From Bacteroidales bacterium (lineage in GTDB: Bacteria > Bacteroidota > Bacteroidia > Bacteroidales > JAADGE01): 6,407 nt of DNA. Below are positions 1-5,347 of the stretch, one piece after another; positions within the stretch are counted from its first letter, which is position 1, and each line of letters opens with the position of its first letter. The position numbers and the translations under genes were made by a program. The stretch spans positions 1 to 6,407 of the forward strand of contig JAOZMN010000174.1 of NCBI GenBank assembly GCA_029934265.1. Reading direction: 5' to 3'. The notes under the pieces are model-generated. The model was not told the origin of the DNA. It ran no database searches and saw only the letters and a program-made list of their open reading frames with translations.

Positions 1-57
1 AATATCCTAAAATTTTATTAATCAATGAATTGAATTAGAAAGATGTCTAATGAATGC

Positions 58-117
58 TAACAATCATATTGCCGACATATTACAAATACGGTTTTATACT
101 ATTAGACAGGTCGAAGA
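58..117 (+). repeat. Left arm of a 60-bp imperfect inverted repeat
   Basis: The reverse complement of this stretch matches bases 690-749 without gaps at 50 of 60 positions. Nine of the ten differences are transitions. The best blocks are the outer taacaatc against gattgtta, the cgtatttg/gtataaaa region, and the inner tcgaaga against tcttcga. The arm lies in the non-coding leader of the HD-family frame, and together with its partner it brackets that gene. This looks like two diverged copies of a dispersed intergenic repeat in opposite orientation. The identity of the repeat family is unknown to me. An 8-base block, tgtctaat at 44-51, is also complementary to 101-108 inside this arm. Confidence 0.85.
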
Positions 118-221
118 TCTTTATTCTTAAAAAATATTAATTTTAACAAAAATATAATTAATTTTACGTTTTCAAAAAAGAAAATAAAACTTCAAAAATT
201 CACAATTTTAAACACTAATAT

Positions 222-713
222 ATGAAGCAATTTTATTATAGCTTGCTATCTGAATATGATAAGAAAAACAAGTATGCCAAACCGTTTTATGCAACAATAG
301 AAAAATCGTATTCCGGAGCGGACAGGTATTATCATAATTTTGCTCACATAAAGCAAATGCTTGATTATAAAAATTCCGACATTGTAAGCAAAATGATAAC
401 AAGAACTGCAAATCATTTTTTTCGTGATAAAAACGAATCGTACGAATTACAACTTTTACTGGATTTTGACCTTGAAAATATAGGTTCTAAATCGGAAAAT
501 TACAATAAAAACAGCAAACTTATACGGCAAGAATACAGGCAAATATCCGATGAAATATTTTATGCCGGCAGAGTTGATTTTCTAAGAAAAATGCTTAGTG
601 CGAAATTTATATATCGTACAAATTATTTTAAAGAAAATTATGAGAAACAAGCAAGAATGAATATAAAAAACGAAATTAAAGAAATAAGGTCTTCGACCTT
701 TCTAATGGTATAA
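222..713 (+). CDS. HD-superfamily phosphohydrolase-like protein lacking the HD core (probable decaying gene)
   Basis: Both ends resemble the predicted metal-dependent HD-superfamily phosphohydrolases (COG4339 type), which are usually about 200 residues. The N-terminal part has the family pattern R-YYHN-AHIKQML at residues 35-47 (H38, H42). The later part has T60-R-T-x-x-H65, the acidic DFDL at 81-84, IRQEY at 101-105, GR at 116-117 and E141-K-Q-A-R-M-N. In intact members a block of about 45-55 residues sits between the HN..H helix and the T..H helix; it carries the histidine-aspartate pair and an NE..SA motif. Here residue 50 runs almost straight into the DIVSKMITRT segment, so that block is absent, in frame. 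Metal binding and hydrolase activity are therefore unlikely. The family body ends near NEIKEI (150-155), and the last eight residues are read largely from the right inverted-repeat arm. The ATG at 222 fits the family N-terminus and has no clear Shine-Dalgarno sequence. It may be a pseudogene with an open frame or a non-catalytic derivative. The family assignment is by recalled motif only. Confidence 0.65.
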   Translation: MKQFYYSLLSEYDKKNKYAKPFYATIEKSYSGADRYYHNFAHIKQMLDYKNSDIVSKMITRTANHFFRDKNESYELQLLLDFDLENIGSKSENYNKNSKLIRQEYRQISDEIFYAGRVDFLRKMLSAKFIYRTNYFKENYEKQARMNIKNEIKEIRSSTFLMV

Positions 714-749
714 AATCGTATTTGCAATATACTGACAGTGTGATTGTTA
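690..749 (+). repeat. Right arm of the 60-bp imperfect inverted repeat
   Basis: This stretch pairs with the left arm at 58-117 (50 of 60 bases complementary in inverted orientation, no gaps). It begins inside the 3' end of the HD-like frame and encodes its final residues and the TAA stop at 711-713, so the repeat has either inserted into or overgrown the original 3' end of the gene. The two arms enclose 572 bases. The segment between them holds only the HD-like gene and no transposase or integrase. Confidence 0.85.
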
Positions 750-770
750 TGTAAATGCGAATACAGAAAA

Positions 771-787
771 CGGTGAAGTCCTCACCG
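771..787 (+). other. Small perfect hairpin upstream of mtnA
   Basis: cggtga at 771-776 pairs perfectly with tcaccg at 782-787 around a 5-base loop (agtcc). It is the most GC-rich element in the non-coding stretch 751-839. No T-run follows, so it is not a typical intrinsic terminator. It could be part of the mtnA leader RNA or of the repeat unit whose arm ends at 749. I do not recognise a known riboswitch fold here. Confidence 0.5.
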
Positions 788-792
788 CAGGT

Positions 793-815
793 AAACTTAT
801 GTAAGGGTACTTAAA
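793..815 (+). repeat. 23-base near-repeat, copy 1 (upstream of mtnA)
   Basis: This stretch matches 2759-2781 in the same orientation at 20 of 23 positions. The first 14 bases (aaacttatgtaagg) are identical and the three differences are all transitions. It lies 24 bases upstream of the mtnA start. The second copy lies upstream of the kinase gene. It may be a shared regulatory site or a fragment of a dispersed repeat. Confidence 0.6.
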
Positions 816-839
816 TAGTTTGTTATAAAAATATAAACA

Positions 840-1874
840 ATGAATAATAATTTTGAAAAACGTTCAATTTGGCTTGAAAACAGGAAAGTTTACATGATTG
901 AACAAAATTTATTGCCACATAAATACGAAATATTTATTTCCGAAAATTACAAAAAAACTTGCTTTGCAATAAAAACGATGATAGTCAGAGGAGCCGGAGC
1001 AATCGGAGCCGCCGGAGCCTTTGCAATGTGGCAGGCGGCAAACGAAGCTCCGAAAAATAATTATAACAATTTTATAGAAAAAGCAAAAGAAGAAATAGAA
1101 GCAACTCGTCCAACCGCAAGAGACCTTTTTTCCGGAGTAGAAAGTGTATATGAAAAAGCCGTCATTTCACCGGAAGAGGCATTGAAAGCAGCTCAAAAAT
1201 TTGCCGATAAAAACGCAGAAGCCGGTAAAAAAATCGGAAAATACGGAAATTCGATTATAGAAGATTATACAAATATTTTAACACATTGCAACGCAGGAAG
1301 ATTGGCACTTGTAGCTCATGGTTCGGCACTTGCACCGATATATGAAGCACATAAATCGAGTAAAAAACTTTTTGTTTATGTAGATGAAACACGTCCTCGA
1401 AATCAAGGAGCAAGACTTACGGCATGGGAGCTTAACGAAGCCGGAATAAGACACGCAATAATTCCGGACAATGCGGCGGCTTGGTATATGTCGCAAGGAA
1501 AAATAAATATGGTAATAACCGGAGCCGACAGAATTGCCACAAACGGAGACACTGCAAATAAAATCGGAACTCTCGAAAAAGCAATCGCCGCAAAAGAATA
1601 CGGCATTCCGTTCTATATTGCTGCACCGCTTTCTACCTTCGATAAAGAATGTAAAACGGGTAAAGAAATCCCGATAGAAGAACGAGACCAAAATGAAGTT
1701 TTATATCAAAAAGGACAGGATAAAGACGGAATTATTAGAGAGGTACTTGTCGCATCTCCGGATTCCGAAGCTTTAAATCCCGCTTTTGACGTAACTCCTG
1801 CAAAATTCATAACAGGGTATATTACCGAAATCGGTATAATAACTTCCGAACAAATAGCGGAAATTTTTAAATAA
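840..1874 (+). CDS. mtnA: S-methyl-5-thioribose-1-phosphate isomerase
   Basis: This cytoplasmic enzyme of the methionine salvage pathway converts 5-methylthioribose-1-phosphate to 5-methylthioribulose-1-phosphate. It belongs to the eIF2B-alpha/MtnA fold family. Visible motifs are RGAGAIGAAGA at 50-60 (phosphate-binding region, usually RGAPAIG), TRPTARDLF at 89-97, THCNAGRLA at 148-156 with the catalytic cysteine at C150, DETRPRNQGARLTAWEL at 182-198, GADRIATNGDTANKIGT at 228-244 with the catalytic acid D230, and the family C-terminus NPAFDVTPAKFITGYITE at 313-330. The length of 344 residues is normal and all the expected catalytic residues are present. The variants (GAG for GAP, CNAG for CNTG) are conservative. 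The ATG start follows an A/T-rich leader with no obvious ribosome site, as is common in Bacteroidota. The permease gene follows after only 7 bases, so the two are probably cotranscribed. No other methionine-salvage gene is in the window. Confidence 0.96.
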   Translation: MNNNFEKRSIWLENRKVYMIEQNLLPHKYEIFISENYKKTCFAIKTMIVRGAGAIGAAGAFAMWQAANEAPKNNYNNFIEKAKEEIEATRPTARDLFSGVESVYEKAVISPEEALKAAQKFADKNAEAGKKIGKYGNSIIEDYTNILTHCNAGRLALVAHGSALAPIYEAHKSSKKLFVYVDETRPRNQGARLTAWELNEAGIRHAIIPDNAAAWYMSQGKINMVITGADRIATNGDTANKIGTLEKAIAAKEYGIPFYIAAPLSTFDKECKTGKEIPIEERDQNEVLYQKGQDKDGIIREVLVASPDSEALNPAFDVTPAKFITGYITEIGIITSEQIAEIFK

Positions 1875-1881
1875 TTTATCA

Positions 1882-2643
1882 ATGAAATTCAAAAAACTCA
1901 CTTCCGGTTTTGCATATCTGATTCTAATTCTGTATCTTAGTTTAATAATTTCAGCATTTTATTATTTCGATGCCGGAAATTTTATAGAAATATTACTGTC
2001 TGAAAGAACAATTTTTTCGATAAAATTGAGTGTTTTTACAGCAAGTATTTCTACCTTAGTTGCAATAATCATCGCAGTTCCGGCGGCTTACGCACTTTCG
2101 AGATATAAATTTTTTGCAAGCGGATTTATAGATATTATTTTAGAATTACCATTAATTATTTCACCTGCCGCACTCGGTGCAATGTTATTGATATTTTTCA
2201 GTAATCCGGCAGGTATTTGGTTTCGTGAACACATAGCACAAATCGTTTATACTTTTTGGGGTATCGTAATTGCACAATTTTTTACCATACTGGGCATTGC
2301 AACCAGAATGATAAAATCAACACTTGACGAAATGCCGAGAAGATACGAGCAAGTTGCAAGAACTCTCGGAGCATCACACTTAAAATCTTTTTTTTATGTA
2401 ACACTTCCGCTTTCCAAACAAGGACTGTTTTCAACTTTCGTACTCACATGGGCAAAAGCATTCGGAGAGTTCGGAGCAACTTTTACACTTGCCGGAACTA
2501 TGGCTATGAAAACCGAAACAATACCGATTTCCGTATTCATGAAACTTTCCGGAGCCGACATCAAGGGAAGTGTTGTCATGATTATGATATTAATTTCAAC
2601 AGGAATAAGCGTACTTTTTTTGTCGAGAATAATAAAAACTTAA
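1882..2643 (+). CDS. modB: ModB/WtpB-type molybdate or tungstate ABC transporter permease
   Basis: This is an integral inner-membrane subunit of an oxyanion importer with the binding-protein-dependent permease fold. There are hydrophobic segments at about residues 9-29, 48-72, 84-106, 121-142, 183-193 and 230-250. The cytoplasmic EAA loop that contacts the ATPase is at 156-176 (EQVARTLGAS, ending in TLP). The family hallmark GEFGAT at 195-200, followed by AGT and TETIPISVF, is typical of ModB/WtpB and the related sulfate permeases. PAAYALSRYKF (67-77) and LPLIISPAALG (89-99) also fit. The length of 253 residues is normal. The gene lies 7 bases after mtnA and is followed at once by a probable terminator. 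The likely partner ATPase is the gene starting at 5347, on the far side of the kinase gene. Molybdate, tungstate and sulfate cannot be told apart from the permease alone. No periplasmic binding protein gene is present in the window. Confidence 0.87.
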   Translation: MKFKKLTSGFAYLILILYLSLIISAFYYFDAGNFIEILLSERTIFSIKLSVFTASISTLVAIIIAVPAAYALSRYKFFASGFIDIILELPLIISPAALGAMLLIFFSNPAGIWFREHIAQIVYTFWGIVIAQFFTILGIATRMIKSTLDEMPRRYEQVARTLGASHLKSFFYVTLPLSKQGLFSTFVLTWAKAFGEFGATFTLAGTMAMKTETIPISVFMKLSGADIKGSVVMIMILISTGISVLFLSRIIKT

Positions 2644-2649
2644 AATTTA

Positions 2650-2682
2650 GCTTTCCGCAATACCCGAAAGCATCTTTTTTTT
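2650..2682 (+). terminator. Probable rho-independent terminator after the permease gene
   Basis: gctttc at 2650-2655 pairs with gaaagc at 2666-2671 around a 10-base loop. After a 3-base gap (atc) comes a run of eight T's at 2675-2682. The stem begins 7 bases after the permease stop codon. The stem is short, so termination may be partial. An alternative 6-bp pairing, ccgcaa 2655-2660 with ttgcgg 2688-2693, would compete with it. If functional, it separates the mtnA-permease transcript from the kinase-ATPase transcript. Confidence 0.45.
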
Positions 2683-2701
2683 AGACTTTGCGGTGTGAGA
2701 G

Positions 2702-2770
2702 ATGATGAAAATACTAAAACCAATTTCACTTTTGTATATATGCAATATTTATACGAAAAAACTTATGTAA
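2702..2770 (+). other. 22-codon signal-peptide-like mini-frame, possible gene remnant
   Basis: The frame reads MMKILKPISLLYICNIYTKK then two more residues and a TAA stop. It starts with lysines followed by a hydrophobic stretch, like the first part of a bacterial signal peptide. GAGAG lies just upstream and could serve as a weak ribosome site. The stop falls inside the 23-base near-repeat. It could be the 5' stub of a lost secreted-protein gene or chance in A/T-rich DNA. I do not claim it is a real gene. Confidence 0.2.
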
Positions 2771-2781
2771 GGATATTTAGA
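2759..2781 (+). repeat. 23-base near-repeat, copy 2 (upstream of the kinase gene)
   Basis: This is the direct-orientation partner of 793-815, with 20 of 23 bases identical. It sits 130 bases upstream of the kinase start, just before a match to the Bacteroidota -7 promoter pattern. The A/T-rich sequence around it shows no further long similarity to copy 1, apart from a short tgcaatat block nearby (2741-2748, compared with 724-731 near copy 1). Confidence 0.6.
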
Positions 2782-2789
2782 ATTGCATT

Positions 2790-2797
2790 TATTTTTG
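2790..2797 (+). promoter_or_regulatory. Possible Bacteroidota -7 promoter element for the kinase-ATPase unit
   Basis: tatttttg matches the TAnnTTTG -7 consensus of the Bacteroidota primary sigma factor exactly. No convincing TTG-type -33 element is seen at the usual spacing of about 19-21 bases, and such matches are frequent by chance in A/T-rich DNA. If used, the transcript would start near 2804 and include the 2838-2882 hairpin in a leader of about 100 bases. Confidence 0.2.
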
Positions 2798-2837
2798 AAT
2801 ATCCGAAAAAAAATATTATATTTGAAGTAAAATTAAA

Positions 2838-2882
2838 GAGTTCGGTCTGATTGCGAAGAAATATACTTTTTAGACCGGACTC
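2838..2882 (+). other. 11-bp hairpin in the leader of the kinase gene
   Basis: gagttcggtct at 2838-2848 pairs with agaccggactc at 2872-2882, all Watson-Crick except one T-G wobble. A further G-T and A-T pair extends the stem inward, leaving a loop of about 19 bases. It ends 29 bases before the kinase ATG. The sequence after it is attaaactaaacc, with no T-run, so it does not look like a standard terminator. It could be a leader structure affecting translation, an operator palindrome, or a weak attenuator. It is the strongest secondary structure I can see in the 2644-2911 gap. Confidence 0.6.
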
Positions 2883-2911
2883 ATTAAACTAAACCAATAC
2901 TTTATTTTTTA

Positions 2912-5347
2912 ATGAGAGACTTAAAACCGACATACAAAGAGTTAGAAAAAAAAATCGAAGAACTTGAAAATAAACTGAGAATTGAAAATTCGATAAGCGA
3001 AAAAAAAATTACCGCTATTTTCAATAATTCACCTATCGGAATAATTATTTTCGATACAGAGGGTAACACTTTGGAATTAAATGATAAAATTGTAGAAATA
3101 CTTGGCTCGCCATCAAAAGAATATACAAAAAAAATCAAGATACTTAATTTTCAGCCTTTAAAAGACATTGGCTTTCTTGATAAATTTGAAGAGTGTAAAA
3201 AAAAACAAAAAGTTGTATTTTTAGAAAATAAGTATATTACAAAACACAAAAAAGAAATATTTGTACAATGTATATTCAGTCCGATTATTGATGAAAATAA
3301 CAATATATTAAAAATTCAATGTGTCATAAACGATTTTACAAAACTCAAAAAATCGGAACAGGATTTATTGGAAAGTGAAAAAAAATACAAAGAACTTGCG
3401 GAAGGGGCAATAATGGGAATAGTTATTCATGATATGCAAGGTAGTATTAAGTATGTCAATCCTGTAGTTCAAGAAATAATGAAATTTGATAATTTGCAAG
3501 ATGTGTATAAAAAAAACATATCTGATTTTATACATCCTAATTATGCAGAGCAAGCAATGACAGCAATACAGAGGCTTATTGTCGAAAAAAAATCGTTTCA
3601 AGCGGAACAAAAATTCATAAGAAATGACGGGAAAGCAATATTTGTAGAACTTTACGGAAAACAAATTATTTTTGATAATCAAACAGCAATTCAAGTAACA
3701 TTTAACGATATAACCAAACGTAAAAAAGCGGAAAGAGCTTTAAAAAAACAAAATGAAGAATACCTAACCCTGAATGAAGAATATAAAACAATAAACGAAG
3801 AATTGATGGTTTCAATAGAAAAAGTAAAAGACAGTCAAGAAAAATATCGAGATACATTTATGAATTCCATAGCCTCAATTTATACCTTTAATAAAGAGAG
3901 ACAATTTACAAGTACAAATCCTGCAGGAATCAGCCTTCTCGGATATTCAAAAGAAGAATTGCTTCAAATGAAAATTTCCGATGTCGATGTCCAAACAGAA
4001 ACAAATATAATAGCAACCACAGAAGCGGAGAAAACACTGTTAAGCGGTAATAATGTTGTAAATTACGAACACAGACTTATAAGAAAAGACGGCAAAGAAA
4101 TCACATTACTCAATAATTCAATTCCTTTAAAAGATAAAAACGGAAATGTTGTCGGAGTACAAAGTTTTTTACTTGAAATTACCGACAGAAAAGAAGCCGA
4201 AATAAAACTTAAAAAAGCCAAAGAAAAAGCAGAAGAAAGCGACCGCCTGAAAACAGAATTTATCAATAATATGTCCCATGAAATAAGAACACCGATGAAC
4301 GGAATACTTGGTTTCTCGGACTTCTTAAGTGAACCCGGACTTACAGATGAAAAAAGACGGCAATATGTAAATATAATTAAGAGTAGCGGAAATCAGCTGA
4401 TGCGAACCATTGATGATATTTTGGAAATATCCAGACTCGGAACAAAGCAAGTACAAGTAGCGGAAACTCAAATTTGTCTGAATGGCTTATTATTAGAACA
4501 TTTTTCTATTTTCGATATAAAAGCAAAAGAAAGCAAAATACCTCTATATCTGCAAAAAGGACTTTCGGATAAAGACAGTACAATATTTACCGATGAAACA
4601 AAACTAAACAAAATTTTAAGCAATTTGCTCGAAAATGCTCTGAAATTTACAAACAAAGGTTTTGTGGAATTTGGTTATATTTTAAAAACCGAAAACGAAT
4701 TGGAAATTTATGTAAAAGATACCGGAGTAGGAATAAAACCTGAAAACTTGAAAAATATTTTCAATAGATTTTCACAAGAAGAAAAAAAAATATCTCGCAA
4801 AGTCGGAGGTCTTGGTCTTGGTTTATCCATAGCGAAAGAAAATGCAAAATTGCTTGGAGGCAACATTACGGTAGAGTCTCAAAAAGGCGAAGGTGCAAAA
4901 TTTATCCTGACAATTCCTTACAAACCGGCAAACGTAAAAAATAAATTGCCTGAAAACCTGCATACAATCTTAATAGCCGAAGACGAAGAAGTGAATTTTT
5001 TATACCTTAGTGCCTTACTCGAAACTTACGACCTTCCGTTAAATATCCTACACGCAAAACACGGCAAAGAAGCCGTTGAAAAATGTAAAGAAAACAGAAA
5101 AATAAACCTTGTTTTTATGGATATGAAAATGCCGATAATGTCAGGTTTTGAAGCAACCGGACAGATAAAAGAAATTTACAAAGACCTGCCCGTAATAGCA
5201 CAAACCGCTTATTCTACAAAGGAAGACAAGGAAAAAGCAATATCTGCCGGTTGTGATGATTTTATTTCAAAACCGATAAATAAAGATATGATAGATAAAA
5301 TTATAAATAAATTTTTGAAAACAGAAAAAAGTAATTTTAAAATTTGA
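2912..5347 (+). CDS. Soluble hybrid sensor histidine kinase (PAS-PAS-PAS-HisKA-HATPase_c-REC)
   Basis: This 811-residue protein is a signal-transducing kinase with no transmembrane segment or signal peptide, so it is expected in the cytoplasm. It begins with a short charged coiled coil (about 6-32). Three PAS domains follow at about 31-145, 157-270 and 311-428. Each ends in the usual DFTKLKK/DITKRKKAE/EITDRKEAE linker, and a second coiled coil (about 270-308) lies between PAS2 and PAS3. HisKA carries SHEIRTPMNGILGF from 455 with phospho-acceptor H456. The ATPase domain shows the N box NLLENALKF (571-579, N575), the G1 box DTGVGI (603-608), and the G2 box GGLGLGLSI (632-640). The C-terminal receiver has acidic residues E690/D691, phospho-acceptor D737 in FMDMKMP, T765 and K787. 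All key residues are intact, so it should autophosphorylate and pass phosphate to its own receiver. No HPt domain or output regulator is in the window. The stop codon overlaps the ATPase start by one base. The ligand sensed is unknown. Oxyanion or redox sensing would fit the neighbours but is only inference. Confidence 0.95.
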   Translation: MRDLKPTYKELEKKIEELENKLRIENSISEKKITAIFNNSPIGIIIFDTEGNTLELNDKIVEILGSPSKEYTKKIKILNFQPLKDIGFLDKFEECKKKQKVVFLENKYITKHKKEIFVQCIFSPIIDENNNILKIQCVINDFTKLKKSEQDLLESEKKYKELAEGAIMGIVIHDMQGSIKYVNPVVQEIMKFDNLQDVYKKNISDFIHPNYAEQAMTAIQRLIVEKKSFQAEQKFIRNDGKAIFVELYGKQIIFDNQTAIQVTFNDITKRKKAERALKKQNEEYLTLNEEYKTINEELMVSIEKVKDSQEKYRDTFMNSIASIYTFNKERQFTSTNPAGISLLGYSKEELLQMKISDVDVQTETNIIATTEAEKTLLSGNNVVNYEHRLIRKDGKEITLLNNSIPLKDKNGNVVGVQSFLLEITDRKEAEIKLKKAKEKAEESDRLKTEFINNMSHEIRTPMNGILGFSDFLSEPGLTDEKRRQYVNIIKSSGNQLMRTIDDILEISRLGTKQVQVAETQICLNGLLLEHFSIFDIKAKESKIPLYLQKGLSDKDSTIFTDETKLNKILSNLLENALKFTNKGFVEFGYILKTENELEIYVKDTGVGIKPENLKNIFNRFSQEEKKISRKVGGLGLGLSIAKENAKLLGGNITVESQKGEGAKFILTIPYKPANVKNKLPENLHTILIAEDEEVNFLYLSALLETYDLPLNILHAKHGKEAVEKCKENRKINLVFMDMKMPIMSGFEATGQIKEIYKDLPVIAQTAYSTKEDKEKAISAGCDDFISKPINKDMIDKIINKFLKTEKSNFKI

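Noticed and set aside
1..57. End of an upstream gene at the left edge
   Set aside because: No frame with recognisable content enters from the edge. Only a small attaga/tctaat hairpin (34-39 with 46-51) is visible.
58..749. Classical insertion sequence or CRISPR-like array
   Set aside because: There is no transposase frame, no visible target-site duplication and no regularly spaced direct repeats. The inverted arms alone do not make an insertion sequence.
814..822. aatagtttg as a -7 promoter element for mtnA
   Set aside because: It is one base short of the TAnnTTTG spacing and has no matching -33 element, so it is too weak to list as a feature.
751..839. A SAM- or folate-type riboswitch in front of mtnA
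   Set aside because: Only one small hairpin is visible. I could not match the conserved cores of known SAM, SAH or THF riboswitches.
1278..1691. Long open frame of 137 codons on the minus strand inside mtnA, and shorter minus-strand frames elsewhere
   Set aside because: They lie wholly antisense to well-supported genes, have cysteine- or serine-rich unlikely compositions and no recognisable domain. They are shadows of the coding strand.
2448..2684. 78-codon plus-strand frame overlapping the end of the permease gene
   Set aside because: It is an out-of-frame reading of the conserved GEFGAT region of the permease, has no family resemblance and runs into the terminator.
2946..3008. Two runs of nine A's near the 5' end of the kinase gene as possible phase-variation tracts
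   Set aside because: A9 runs also occur deep in the same gene (4782-4790), and lysine-rich AAA codons are common throughout this A/T-rich window. Nothing marks these tracts as contingency sites.
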